DNA of 64,000 bases from Yersinia massiliensis CCUG 53443 (GTDB lineage: Bacteria > Pseudomonadota > Gammaproteobacteria > Enterobacterales > Enterobacteriaceae). Shown here in pieces: positions 35,718 to 44,729 of the stretch. The notes under the pieces were generated by a model, which worked only from the letters and a program-made list of their open reading frames with translations, had not been told where the DNA came from and searched no databases. The DNA lies in assembly GCF_000312485.1 (NCBI RefSeq), contig NZ_HE997643.1, positions 49,370 through 113,369 of the forward strand. Direction: 5' to 3'. The position numbers and the translations under genes are program-made. Numbering within the stretch: position 1 is the stretch's first letter; each line of letters begins with the position of its first letter.

Positions 35718-36839
35718 ATGGCTTATCAACTGAATCTTAACTGGCCCGAATTTTTAGAAAAATACTGGCAAAAACAGCCTGTTGTAATAAAAAATGCCTT
35801 TCCGAATTTTGTCGATCCTATCACGCCGGATGAATTGGCGGGTTTGGCAATGGAGCCGGAGGTCGACAGCCGCCTGGTCAGTCATACTGACGGTCAATGG
35901 CAAGCGAGTAACGGGCCGTTTGAGCATTTTGATAATCTGGGTGAAACAGGTTGGTCGCTGTTAGCCCAAGCCGTTAACCATTGGCACGCCCCTTCTGCTG
36001 AACTTGTACGGCCCTTTCGCGTGTTACCAGACTGGCGCTTAGATGACCTGATGATCTCTTTTTCCGTTCCAGGCGGCGGGGTTGGGCCACATATTGATCA
36101 GTATGATGTTTTTATCATTCAGGGGATGGGCAGCCGCCGTTGGCGTGTTGGCGATAAACTGCCATTGAGACAGTTTTGCCCACATCCGGCACTGCTACAC
36201 GTTGAACCTTTCACGCCTATCATCGATGAAGATCTTGAACCGGGTGATATTTTATACATTCCTCCGGGATTCCCTCATGACGGTTTCACCCATGAAACGG
36301 CATTCAACTACTCAGTGGGTTTCCGTGGGCCAAATGGCCGGGATCTCATCAGCAGTTTTGCGGACTATGCGCTGGAAAATGATCTTGGCGGCGAACATTA
36401 CAGCGATCCAGACCTTACGTGTCGGGAGCATCCTGGAAAAGTTGAAGATTATGAACTCGATCGTCTGCGCAGGATGATGAACGACATGATCAATCAGCCA
36501 GAGGATTTCAAGCAGTGGTTTGGTCGTTTTGCCACGACGCCGCGCCACGAATTGGATATCGCACCTGCACAACCTCCTTTTGAGCCAAATGAAGTTGTTG
36601 AGGCTTTGATAGATGGAGAGGTCTTAACCCGATTGAGTGGATTGCGTGTTTTGCAAGTCGGGGAAAATTTCTTCATTAACAGTGAACAACTGGAAACGGT
36701 CGACTTTAATGGCGCAGATGCGTTATGCCGTTTCACTTGTGTCAGCCAACATGAATTAGGTGAATCATTGCAAAATCCTGCTTTCGTTGCTGAGCTAACA
36801 GGACTCATTAATCAGGGCTATTGGTTTTTTGATGAATAA
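35718..36839 (+). CDS. roxA: Ribosomal protein uL16 arginine hydroxylase
   Basis: 373 residues, same length and sequence pattern as E. coli YcfD. JmjC-type 2-oxoglutarate oxygenase: Fe(II) ligands in GPHIDQYDVF (His-x-Asp) and FPHDGFTHE (His). It hydroxylates an Arg of 50S protein L16. N-terminal JmjC barrel, then a dimerisation helix bundle and C-terminal winged-helix part (EALIDGEVLTRLSGLRVLQVGENFFINSEQ). Monocistronic. Confidence 0.95.
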   Translation: MAYQLNLNWPEFLEKYWQKQPVVIKNAFPNFVDPITPDELAGLAMEPEVDSRLVSHTDGQWQASNGPFEHFDNLGETGWSLLAQAVNHWHAPSAELVRPFRVLPDWRLDDLMISFSVPGGGVGPHIDQYDVFIIQGMGSRRWRVGDKLPLRQFCPHPALLHVEPFTPIIDEDLEPGDILYIPPGFPHDGFTHETAFNYSVGFRGPNGRDLISSFADYALENDLGGEHYSDPDLTCREHPGKVEDYELDRLRRMMNDMINQPEDFKQWFGRFATTPRHELDIAPAQPPFEPNEVVEALIDGEVLTRLSGLRVLQVGENFFINSEQLETVDFNGADALCRFTCVSQHELGESLQNPAFVAELTGLINQGYWFFDE

Positions 36840-36903
36840 AATTGTTCAACTTAATGACGATGTGATTGAGGCGAGCAGATAGAAATAGAATTCAGATGGA
36901 TAT

Positions 36904-36933
36904 AAAAAAGCCCGCCAAATGTTAGGCGGGCTT
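36904..36933 (-). terminator. Intrinsic terminator, minus strand
   Basis: AAGCCCGCC pairs with GGCGGGCTT over eight bases; the minus strand continues with TTTTTT. It lies about 100 bases past the small secreted gene at 37035 and supports that gene being transcribed. It may also stop roxA transcripts from the left. Confidence 0.8.
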
Positions 36934-37034
36934 AAGCATTTAAAGCGAATAATAAAAGTCCCATTAATTTAGCGTGAGACTTTCTGCTATTCATTTTTAG
37001 CAACTGATATACAGAGAAAGTTGCTTAATAGAAA

Positions 37035-37190
37035 TCAGTTTTTAGCGGTTTGATCAGCAGTGCTTGTTGTTTGGCCTTGGCTGATAGAGTATGTGCCCCG
37101 GTAACTTTCACTGTCACCGATGTTTGCCATTGATACAGTTGGAGCCAAGATTGCTGCGATCAGGGTCAGTGCTGCGATAGTTGTTTTCAT
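37035..37190 (-). CDS. Small secreted protein, 51 residues
   Basis: ATG at 37190 to TGA at 37035-37037. The first 22 residues (KTTIAALTLIAAILAPTVSMA) are a clear signal peptide with cleavage after SMA; the mature peptide is only about 29 residues, starting NIGDSESYRGTYS and rich in Ser, Thr, Gln. A weak AAGAGA ribosome site precedes it and a good minus-strand terminator follows. Family not recognised; small exported Enterobacterales proteins with stress-linked expression look like this. Confidence 0.6.
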   Translation of the reverse strand: MKTTIAALTLIAAILAPTVSMANIGDSESYRGTYSISQGQTTSTADQTAKN

Positions 37191-37397
37191 AATATTTTCT
37201 CTTCTGTTTGTTTAGATGAAAGCGGGTTGCTTTCGATAAAATGAATGTTACTCCGATCACATTTTTTAGATATCAAAGAGAATTGTTCATCTTGGTCAAA
37301 AAAACTGTACATCCTGATTAGGCCATTACATTGATACGTGGCAGAATATCAAAAAGATAATGACAGCAATTTCACCTGAGATGACTAAGACATAAAT

Positions 37398-39170
37398 ATG
37401 GATCGTTCCCGCTTACTCAAATTCTTATTGCCTTATCTGTGGCCCAAGAATAACCCCAGACTCCGTTATTACCTGATCGCCGCCGTTATATTTATGGTGG
37501 TGTCGAAGGTCAGTACAACACTGGTGCCACTTGCTTATAAGGCAATGATTGACACATTAAGCGCTGAAAGCGCCAAAATGCTGGCCATCCCGATTGGTCT
37601 TATCATTGCCTATGGGGTGGCGAGAATTAGCGCCTCATTATTTGAAGAGCTGCGCAACGTCATGTTTATCCATATCAGCCAAAATGCGACTCGGTTGCTT
37701 GGATTGCGTGTGTTTAAGCAATTACATGAGCTCAGTTTGCGCTTTCATCTTGATCGGCAAACCGGCGGGTTATCTCTGTCAATCGAGCGCGGAACACAAG
37801 CCGTTGCGACGGTACTTTCCCGTTTGCTGTTTTCAATCTTCCCCATTTTATTTGAGATAACGCTGGTTTCGCTGATCATGTGGCATTTGCTTGATGGTTG
37901 GTTTGCGCTCGCCATTCTTGTCACTGTCGTGTGCTATATCCTCTTTACGGTCATGGCGGTGAGCTGGCGAACGCGTTTTAGGCGTGAACTCAATCAGGCC
38001 AACGCAGACGCTAATACGAAATCCATCGACAGTTTGCTGAATTATGAAACCGTAAAATATTTTGGTAATGAAGAGTTCGAAGCTCAACGGTTCAACACAT
38101 CACGGCAACTGTATGAGCAAGCTGCGATAAAAAATCAATTCAGTTTTACTGCATTGAGCCTAGGGCAGACGGCTATTATCTCAATCGGATTAGTGGTGAT
38201 GATGGCGATGGCGGCGAAAGGTATCACGCAAGGGAAAATGACCATCGGTGATTTTGTCTTGGTCAATGCCTATCTCTTGCAGTTATATCAGCCACTTAAC
38301 TTCTTTGGTTTTATCTACTCTGAAATCAGGCAAGCACTGATCGATATGGAGAATATGCTTAATCTACTGATGGTTGAGCAAGAAATTACGGATAAACCCG
38401 ATGCGACGACGTTACAGCTTACCAAAGGGGAAGTCCGCTTTGAGTCAGTCAGTTTTGGTTATGATCCACGTAGACCGATATTGAATCAGGTGAGTTTTAC
38501 CATTCCTTCCGGTAAAACGGTGGCCGTTGTCGGTGCTTCAGGCGCGGGTAAATCAACGCTCTCCCGTTTGCTGTTTCGCTTCTACGATGTCACCGAGGGG
38601 GCCGTCTATATTGACGATCAAGATATCCGTCATGTGACTCAAGACAGCTTGCGTCAGGCAATTGGCATCGTGCCACAAGATACCGTGCTCTTTAACGATA
38701 CGCTGCGCTATAACATTGCTTATGGTCGAACCTCGGCAAGTTTTGAAGAGATAGAACGAGCAGCAAAACTCGCGCATATTCACAATTTCATCATCAGCTT
38801 GCCAGACGGCTATGACACGAAAGTGGGCGAGCGTGGGCTTAAGTTATCAGGCGGCGAGAAACAGCGAGTGGCCATTGCTCGTACCATTCTCAAAAATCCG
38901 GCTATCTTAGTTTTCGATGAAGCAACCAGTGCTTTGGACACGCATACTGAACGTGAAATTCAGGCGCATTTGCGCGAAGTTAGCCGCGATCACACAACGT
39001 TAGTGATTGCGCATCGCTTATCAACCATCATAGATGCAGATGAGATTATCGTGCTGGAAGCGGGGTCGATCGTCGAGAGAGGACGGCATGATGAGCTATT
39101 GCTGAAAAACGGCCGATACGCTGCCATGTGGCAAAACCAATATCATGAAGAGGAACAACTCATGGCGTGA
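37398..39170 (+). CDS. Atm1-type ABC exporter (fused membrane and ATPase domains)
   Basis: 590 residues. Six-helix membrane domain (about 25-310) with the Atm1/ABCB7 motif NYETVKYFGNEEFEAQRF, then an ATPase with Walker A GASGAGKST (about 380), signature LSGGEKQRVAIAR, Walker B ILVFDEATSALD and the His switch IAHRLST. Atm1-type proteins export glutathione-linked compounds or heavy-metal adducts from the cytoplasm in bacteria. Monocistronic; the next genes converge. Confidence 0.92.
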   Translation: MDRSRLLKFLLPYLWPKNNPRLRYYLIAAVIFMVVSKVSTTLVPLAYKAMIDTLSAESAKMLAIPIGLIIAYGVARISASLFEELRNVMFIHISQNATRLLGLRVFKQLHELSLRFHLDRQTGGLSLSIERGTQAVATVLSRLLFSIFPILFEITLVSLIMWHLLDGWFALAILVTVVCYILFTVMAVSWRTRFRRELNQANADANTKSIDSLLNYETVKYFGNEEFEAQRFNTSRQLYEQAAIKNQFSFTALSLGQTAIISIGLVVMMAMAAKGITQGKMTIGDFVLVNAYLLQLYQPLNFFGFIYSEIRQALIDMENMLNLLMVEQEITDKPDATTLQLTKGEVRFESVSFGYDPRRPILNQVSFTIPSGKTVAVVGASGAGKSTLSRLLFRFYDVTEGAVYIDDQDIRHVTQDSLRQAIGIVPQDTVLFNDTLRYNIAYGRTSASFEEIERAAKLAHIHNFIISLPDGYDTKVGERGLKLSGGEKQRVAIARTILKNPAILVFDEATSALDTHTEREIQAHLREVSRDHTTLVIAHRLSTIIDADEIIVLEAGSIVERGRHDELLLKNGRYAAMWQNQYHEEEQLMA

Positions 39171-39186
39171 TGAGCTGTTCTACGTG

Positions 39187-39474
39187 TTAATCAAAAGGGT
39201 GCATAAGGGTGACAATGCACTCTTTTCTTTGATATTGATTGATTTGCGGTACTAAACGTCTGAAATGTTCTGTCGCGCAATGTGTATCTAAGGCCGCTTG
39301 GTCCGGCCATTCTTCAATAAAAACAAAATGGCCAGGGTCTTTATGGTCAATATACAAATCATAGGAAATACAAAGCGGTTCAAGTTTTGTCGCGTCAACT
39401 AGTGCTTTATAAAGCGGCATGACCACATCAATGTATTCGGTTTTGATAAAATCCTGAGCAATAACTTTTAGCAT
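39187..39474 (-). CDS. Antibiotic-biosynthesis-monooxygenase-fold protein
   Basis: 95 residues from the ATG at 39474 (MLKVIAQDFIK), ferredoxin-like ABM fold: strand-helix start, YDLYIDHKDPGHFVFIEEWPDQAALDTHCATEHFRRLVP. This is the YgiN/quinol-monooxygenase type of small dimeric enzyme. The ribosome site is weak; the gene begins 13 bases after the stop of a 26-residue membrane peptide, so it may be read by coupling. Confidence 0.8.
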   Translation of the reverse strand: MLKVIAQDFIKTEYIDVVMPLYKALVDATKLEPLCISYDLYIDHKDPGHFVFIEEWPDQAALDTHCATEHFRRLVPQINQYQRKECIVTLMHPFD

Positions 39475-39487
39475 GAGTGGGGTCGCT

Positions 39488-39568
39488 TTAAGCTCCAGTA
39501 AAATAGGTGTAGGCAAATACAGCCAGTGCAATCGCTATCATAATCAATGTTGTCTTTCTTAATTTCAT
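39488..39568 (-). CDS. Single-helix membrane microprotein, 26 residues
   Basis: ATG at 39568 to TAA at 39488-39490. Four charged residues in the N-terminus (MKLRKTT) are followed by one hydrophobic helix LIMIAIALAVFAYTYF and a short end. A GACGAGAA stretch precedes the ATG (weak ribosome site). Ends 13 bases before the monooxygenase-fold gene, suggesting an operon. No family recognised. Confidence 0.5.
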   Translation of the reverse strand: MKLRKTTLIMIAIALAVFAYTYFTGA

Positions 39569-39805
39569 GCTGTTCTCGTCATCATCTGTCCGCATAAGTT
39601 ACAGCCAAGAAGATAGCGGAAAATGAGTGAGAAATCATCGATTCGCTAAGAATAGTGCGGTTCAATCGATAAAGTTAATCGGCGGGGCAGATGCTTAAAA
39701 GGCAGCTATGAGTTGAGATAGTGGCTAGGGTTGATCTCCATCACGGTTTTAATATAATTATTTGTGTTAAGTTAAATACTGTGCTGTGTAACGTGGAGGT
39801 GTAAA

Positions 39806-40000
39806 ATGTCAGCACTTGAGAAGATTGTTGCAACCTACTGCAATACCAGTCTGGACTTTGTGGCATCCACGATTGCCTTTATGGAAAATCAAAAAAAGAA
39901 GATCAGGATTGATCAAGTTGAAGCGAAACTTTCGTCAGATGAACTCCAGTTCTTCCGAGAAAGGTTGGCTTACTACCGAGACATATATCGGCCCTCGTAG
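39806..40000 (+). CDS. Small cytoplasmic protein of unknown function
   Basis: 64 residues with a strong GGAGG six bases before the ATG and an intrinsic terminator just after. Helical and charged (SALEKIVATYCNTSLDFVASTIAF, then KKKIRIDQVEAKLSSDELQFFRERLAYYRDIY). No signal or membrane segment. The translation signals and terminator make it a real gene; the family is not one I recognise. Confidence 0.7.
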   Translation: MSALEKIVATYCNTSLDFVASTIAFMENQKKKIRIDQVEAKLSSDELQFFRERLAYYRDIYRPS

Positions 40001-40025
40001 TACATCAACAGTTGTACTTCAACGC

Positions 40026-40060
40026 AAGATAGGCCGCCTGCGAGCGGCTTATCTTATTGT
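40026..40060 (+). terminator. Terminator of the 64-residue gene
   Basis: AAGATA/TATCTT and GCCGC/GCGGC form a two-part stem with a six-base loop, 25 bases after the stop, followed by a short T-rich tail. Confidence 0.7.
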
Positions 40061-40159
40061 AAAGACGAATTCCCTTTCTTAGCTCGCTTATTTATTGCCC
40101 AATCAACATTTAAGTCGACTAAAGTTAATACAGGCAATGTACTGACTTTGGAGGCTGCT

Positions 40160-40804
40160 ATGTACCACAAAATAAATGGCAGCGAATACCGACGTATCTT
40201 TGTTGTGGGCGATATCCATGGCTGCTACAAAAAACTGATGGATACCTTAGACAGTGTTCAGTTTGAACGTGATGCTGATTTACTCGTATCTGTTGGTGAC
40301 TTAGCGGATCGTGGCCCCCAGAATATCGAATGCTATGAGCTTCTTAATGCCGATTGGTTTCGTGCTGTGCGGGGCAATCATGAACAAATGGCGATTGATG
40401 TGTTGGCTGGGGGAGCGGTAGATACTTGGCTCGCAAATGGCGGTCGATGGTTCTTCTTATTGGATAGTATGAAGAGGTCGCAGGTTGAGCCACTGATTAA
40501 GCGGGCAGGACGATTACCGTTGGTGATTGAGATCACAACAGAACAAGGGAAGTATATTATTGCCCATGCTGATTATCCTTCAGATGAGTACCAGTATGAT
40601 AAGCCCATCAGCGAGCAAATGGCTTTATGGAATCGTAAACGCCTTAATGCTGCCATGAAGGGAGAAAGCGAAGTGATTTTAGGGGCAGATAAATTTATTT
40701 TTGGCCATACCCCTTTGGTAAAACCGTTGCTGTTTAAAAATCAACTCTATATCGATACCGGTGCCGTATTTGGTAATAAGCTAACCATTATTCAGATTCA
40801 ATAG
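40160..40804 (+). CDS. PrpA-type serine/threonine protein phosphatase
   Basis: 214 residues. Metallophosphatase motifs in order: VVGDIHGCYKKL (GDxHG), SVGDLADRGPQN (GDxxDRG), and AVRGNHEQM (GNHE), all in the first 80 residues; later IIAHAD and IFGHTPL supply the remaining metal-binding His. Like E. coli PphA/PphB. The ATG at 40160 has GGAGG five bases upstream. A hairpin AGCTTCCA/TGGAAGCT at 40855-40877 follows. Confidence 0.92.
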   Translation: MYHKINGSEYRRIFVVGDIHGCYKKLMDTLDSVQFERDADLLVSVGDLADRGPQNIECYELLNADWFRAVRGNHEQMAIDVLAGGAVDTWLANGGRWFFLLDSMKRSQVEPLIKRAGRLPLVIEITTEQGKYIIAHADYPSDEYQYDKPISEQMALWNRKRLNAAMKGESEVILGADKFIFGHTPLVKPLLFKNQLYIDTGAVFGNKLTIIQIQ

Positions 40805-40892
40805 ATCATTTTTTTTCCACACGCGATATATTCAACTACTTGCAGATTATCCTTAGCTTCCACTGAGTATGGAAGCTCTTGGAATGTCTCAA

Positions 40893-41858
40893 TTAAAATG
40901 AGATAAAGCGCGAGGTATATTTATTGAGTAATAGTATCCGTGATAGCAGCACTGAGGCGGCGAATACGGATAGCAGTAACGTAAACCTGAGTGTGACATC
41001 TGATAAGTTATATGCGCTAGATATAAAATAGAAAATCCCATCATGTAATATGTAGACCCCAATCATCGAAGGGCTGATATAAGCTAGGGTTTTCCTTATC
41101 CATTCGATTTTAGTGTCAAAATTATCAAATATAACAAATAAGCATAAACTTAGGATTAAAACGTGAAAGTTATCGAGGAAGTATCCCGCATTAACTGTTT
41201 TATACACATAAATCGACATAAAACTTTCATAGTAATACATTGAAACAGCAGTCGGGATAAGTAACACTTTGGCGATCAGTCGTATTCTCGGCAGTTTTGT
41301 AATTTTCTGGCATATCCGCGAGCAAAGGAATCTACCGGTCATATAATAGAAAATCCAAGTCCATAGCCTAAAGTATTGTGGAAAATCAATAAAATAAGGC
41401 CTTTCTGAGAAAGCACTGATCAAATCGATAGAGACAGAAAAGACGACCAGGCACGACAGGGTAATAATTGTTGTTCTGTTACTTTTCAATACCTTAGAGA
41501 TTATCGGATTAATGAGATAAATGATGGCAATGCTGAATAAAAGCCAACTTTGCAGGAAATAACCGCGTTTGAAGCCATCCTCATTAATAAAGTAGAAAAG
41601 AACGTTCCAGAAGATAATGATGCTTATGATGGACTTTAACTTTCTGAGGATATCTTGTTGATCTATTTCATCATTAGAATCGATATAACCAATGATCATG
41701 AAAAACAGTGGGGTGGCAATGATCGACAGGAAGTATAAAACACTCATCACTTCGCCACCTAAGAAGCATTGCTCAGTACAGGTTTTGCTGGCGGAATAGA
41801 AAGTGACGGCTGAAAAGCAACTTAACGTTTTTAGGGCATGTAAACCGACGTTTCTCAT
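40893..41858 (-). CDS. Acyltransferase-3-like integral membrane protein, degenerate start
   Basis: 321 residues with about ten membrane helices, the acyltransferase-3 pattern (YIDSNDEIDQQDILRKLK loop, then YILHDGIFYF near the end). Members O-acylate sugars of surface polysaccharides. The N-terminal helix reads LHALKTLSCFSAVTFYSAS, where family members usually have an Arg and a helix-ending His; the His appears missing. So it could be inactive, or the real start may differ. Flanked by a phosphatase and a LuxR-type gene; no sugar cluster here. Confidence 0.68.
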   Translation of the reverse strand: MRNVGLHALKTLSCFSAVTFYSASKTCTEQCFLGGEVMSVLYFLSIIATPLFFMIIGYIDSNDEIDQQDILRKLKSIISIIIFWNVLFYFINEDGFKRGYFLQSWLLFSIAIIYLINPIISKVLKSNRTTIITLSCLVVFSVSIDLISAFSERPYFIDFPQYFRLWTWIFYYMTGRFLCSRICQKITKLPRIRLIAKVLLIPTAVSMYYYESFMSIYVYKTVNAGYFLDNFHVLILSLCLFVIFDNFDTKIEWIRKTLAYISPSMIGVYILHDGIFYFISSAYNLSDVTLRFTLLLSVFAASVLLSRILLLNKYTSRFISF

Positions 41859-42206
41859 AGAGTAGTTTGACTTACAGTAAATTTAAATGAGAAGTACCGC
41901 TTCATAGGACACTTCACTTTCATTAGATACATCCTATTCAGGCTACTAATTTAACTGTATTTTTACATAGAATCTTATAGCTGTCACGTGTGGTGATCTT
42001 CTTAGAAAGTAAAGTATTAAGAAATATTTACTAAAGAAAAGGACATTTCCTACAACTTCCAGTACCCACATCCTATATATCTTAAAATCACCCTATGGTC
42101 TACTAATTAGACCGAGGTATTTTCTAGATTATCTTTATAATTTGTAATGAGATTTTCCTCATTACAAACAGGCTTAAGTTAATGATTTTGGAGTGCTTAG
42201 GCACTA
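41859..42206. promoter_or_regulatory. Intergenic, divergent promoters
   Basis: About 350 AT-rich bases with no gene between the acyltransferase-like gene (minus) and the LuxR-type gene (plus). Nothing else recognised. Confidence 0.4.
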
Positions 42207-42824
42207 ATGGATGTGACCAATATGATAAGCTGTATGATAGTTGATAATGATAAATATCAAACTCTGGGCATGATAGCGCTAGTTAAAAAAACACTCGCAT
42301 CATTAGGATTTAAGAAGGAAATTAAATTCTACCGGAAACCATTCTATTCTGCAGATATAATTTTTATCGGCGTTGATGAATTCAGTTTTTTCGATGCGCT
42401 AAAAAGTTTGGATAGATCCCCATCTGAAGCTGATGTTTTTTTGATTTGTGATGCCAGATTAAATAGTTTCCTGCAAGGAATCCCAAGATTTAATAATGTG
42501 ACGATGATCTTCAGGGAAGACTCGCTTGAGTCCGTCACTAATAAAGTGACAAATGTCTTTAAACGTAAATTTCGCGGACTGAAAGAAAACTTAGTCGAAC
42601 GTAAAAGCGCTCATGTCTTGAGTTTGGCTTCATCAGAGCGCCAGTATCTGACACCAAATGAAAATATTGTACTGAAGTTGTTTAATGAAGGTTTTTCTGG
42701 TGGTGATATCGCTCGAATTCTGAAAAAAAGTGAAAAAACGGTGAGTGGACAAAAACGCTCAGCGATGAAGAAGTTGGGCGCACGTACAGACGTCGAGTTA
42801 ATTAAAATGTTTATGTTCAAATAA
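42207..42824 (+). CDS. LuxR/GerE-type transcriptional regulator
   Basis: 205 residues. C-terminal helix-turn-helix LTPNENIVLKLFNEGFSGGDIARILKKSEKTVSGQKRSAMKKLGARTDVELI (about 149-200) is the GerE pattern with the Thr-Val-Ser-x-x-Lys recognition helix, as in RcsA, BglJ and EcpR-like Enterobacterales proteins. The first 130 residues (MISCMIVDNDKYQTLGMIALVKK) look like a receiver-like fold but without a clear phospho-Asp. Such proteins often act with RcsB. Divergent from the acyltransferase-like gene. Confidence 0.82.
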   Translation: MDVTNMISCMIVDNDKYQTLGMIALVKKTLASLGFKKEIKFYRKPFYSADIIFIGVDEFSFFDALKSLDRSPSEADVFLICDARLNSFLQGIPRFNNVTMIFREDSLESVTNKVTNVFKRKFRGLKENLVERKSAHVLSLASSERQYLTPNENIVLKLFNEGFSGGDIARILKKSEKTVSGQKRSAMKKLGARTDVELIKMFMFK

Positions 42825-42930
42825 TTAAAATAAAAAATGAACCGAATCTTTTGTTCCTTTCAGCGTCAGCACCAGTGATTATTGAGGGATGTTCCTACCA
42901 TCGCGGGCAGGGATGCCAGCATCAAACCAC

Positions 42931-42962
42931 TAGATAGCCCCAATCTAAAGTGGGGCTATCTA
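42931..42962. terminator. Perfect hairpin between converging genes
   Basis: TAGATAGCCCCA and TGGGGCTATCTA form a 12-bp stem with an eight-base loop. It lies between the LuxR-type gene (plus) and the cold-shock-domain gene (minus) and can serve both. Confidence 0.8.
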
Positions 42963-43002
42963 TTATTGCCAATCCCGTGAAGCTTAGTGACAAAATCCCG
43001 TT

Positions 43003-43485
43003 TTAAATACTCTTCAATTTAGCAACTGTGCTATCAATATCGACTTCATGCTCAGAAAATGTATAAGTCACATTTTGGAATGTGGTTATCGACAACATTT
43101 TCAATGGCACGGTTTTTTCTGAAATATCATCTTCCTGCGGACGGATTTTATTCATCAGTAAATTGACTGAGAGGATAGTATTAGCTTTATCGACTTCAGC
43201 CTGTGCAGGTACTTCTTTTGTAAAGGTATTGAATGACTTAATGCTAGTCAGTTTGATTCTCTCATTGGCAATGAAGATGTATTTGCTTTCTATTGCCACT
43301 TTCACCGCAAATGCTGACAACCCTTTGGTATTGGTTGTCGGTTCAAAGGTGACCTCAGCCCCTTTCTTGATCATCTCGGGATTAGCAACTTTAATAACGT
43401 GAAAATAACGGTTATCTCCGTTTTCATCGGTGATAAAACCAAAGCCTTTATCTTCAAAAAAAGTTGTTATTCTGCCGTTCATCAT
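43003..43485 (-). CDS. Cold-shock-domain protein with C-terminal extension
   Basis: 160 residues from the ATG at 43485. Residues 1-64 are a cold shock domain: MNGRITTFFEDKGFGFITDENGDNRYFHV, with RNP1-like KGFGFI and a YFHV in place of the usual VFVHF. The remaining 95 residues (ESKYIFIANERIKLTSIKSFNTF ... LSITTFQNVTYTFSEHEVDIDSTVAKLKSI) look like a small beta-rich, PH-like domain. Larger than the 70-residue Csp proteins. Divergent from cspE, with 274 bases between. Confidence 0.8.
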   Translation of the reverse strand: MMNGRITTFFEDKGFGFITDENGDNRYFHVIKVANPEMIKKGAEVTFEPTTNTKGLSAFAVKVAIESKYIFIANERIKLTSIKSFNTFTKEVPAQAEVDKANTILSVNLLMNKIRPQEDDISEKTVPLKMLSITTFQNVTYTFSEHEVDIDSTVAKLKSI

Positions 43486-43759
43486 GCATCTCATATTAGC
43501 GAACCCAATGGCTAAGTATAATACAAGGGAATTGCTTTCAGATACAGTGTGGTGGTTTTGCTCTCGGATTTTAGGGCTAGTGAAGGTTAGCGTGAAAAAG
43601 AGAAAATGCGGTTTTCTGTGCTAAAAATGAGACAGAGAAGTGGGCCTTCTCTCTTTTTATCTCTTTTTTGTGATCTCTGCTGTGGACAAAAAACGGTTCT
43701 ATTGCTGTACTGTATCTGACACACATTTTGTGTCCAACATTCACGTAAAGGTAAGTTTG

Positions 43760-43969
43760 ATGTCTAAGATTAAAGGTAGCGTTAAGTGGTTCAATGAATC
43801 TAAAGGTTTTGGCTTCATTACCCCAGAAGATGGCAGCAAGGACGTTTTCGTTCATTTCTCAGCCATCGCTAGCAACGGTTTCAAAACTCTTGCTGAAGGC
43901 CAGCGTGTAGAATTTGAAATCACGAACGGTGCCAAAGGGCCATCTGCTGCTAATGTTATCGCTATCTAA
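43760..43969 (+). CDS. cspE: Cold shock protein CspE
   Basis: 69 residues, complete: [36 protein letters not shown] with both RNA-binding motifs (KGFGFI, VFVHF). Acts as a nucleic-acid chaperone and transcription antiterminator. The ATG at 43760 follows AAAGG. The upstream 270 bases probably hold a long 5' leader. Position upstream of crcB as in E. coli. Very short terminator spacing at 43986. Confidence 0.95.
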   Translation: MSKIKGSVKWFNESKGFGFITPEDGSKDVFVHFSAIASNGFKTLAEGQRVEFEITNGAKGPSAANVIAI

Positions 43970-43985
43970 GTAGCCCATATTTATT

Positions 43986-44015
43986 AAAACCCGCCTCAAT
44001 TAGGCGGGTTTTTTA
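43986..44015 (+). terminator. cspE terminator
   Basis: AAAACCCGCCT pairs with AGGCGGGTTTT, followed by T, 16 bases after the cspE stop. Confidence 0.9.
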
Positions 44016-44250
44016 TTGGTACGATATAGATAGAACAAAAGAAGTGATTAACGTTAATAGAAAAAGCTTTTTAAAAAAAACAGGGTGACAAATAGGCAGA
44101 AAATCACTGTCAGCCACTCACTCCACGTCTTAGGTAATCCAAACATAGTGATATCCGTCACTTCAGCCACCACATTGGTTCACTGTTCTCTGGCAAAAGA
44201 TTATCCTGCTCGTAGATTAAGAAAACATTAAGACGGTCTATTCTGTGGTT

Positions 44251-44634
44251 TTACTGTCCCGCGAAGTGATTGACCAGCAGAAAGGCCAGTATCGTCATCG
44301 CCAGCGAACCGGCCAGGTTCAGCAAAATGGTACCCGCCGCCCAGCCTAATTTGCCATCTTGTATTAAGTAGACCACTTCAACAGAGAAGGTTGAAAACGT
44401 CGTCAAACCACCACAAAAACCCGTGGTAATGAGCAATTTCCAAACGGGGTCAATGTGCGTAAGGCGGGTGAACAGCGCTAATGTCAGGCCAATAATAAAG
44501 GCACCAACCAAGTTTACGATGAGAGTTCCTACGGGGATGTTAGGCGAAAGGCTGTTGAGCTTCATACTGACTAACCAGCGAGCCACGCTGCCAGCACCAC
44601 CACCAATAAATACTGCTAGTAATGTATTAAACAT
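44251..44634 (-). CDS. crcB: Fluoride exporter
   Basis: 127 residues, four membrane helices; small dual-topology fluoride channel family (Fluc). Family blocks: [10 protein letters not shown] at the N-terminus, [14 protein letters not shown], and [16 protein letters not shown] at about 73-88 with the Phe/Ser/Thr of the pore. Expels fluoride from the cytoplasm. A fluoride-type riboswitch lies upstream in the leader. Confidence 0.96.
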   Translation of the reverse strand: MFNTLLAVFIGGGAGSVARWLVSMKLNSLSPNIPVGTLIVNLVGAFIIGLTLALFTRLTHIDPVWKLLITTGFCGGLTTFSTFSVEVVYLIQDGKLGWAAGTILLNLAGSLAMTILAFLLVNHFAGQ

Positions 44635-44729
44635 AAATACCTTTCTTTATACCTGCTGTGCGGGCATCTCTTAACTATAGGAGGCTTATCAGAAAGGCTC
44701 AGGCGATACGCTACGGCCTTAATGAAAAG

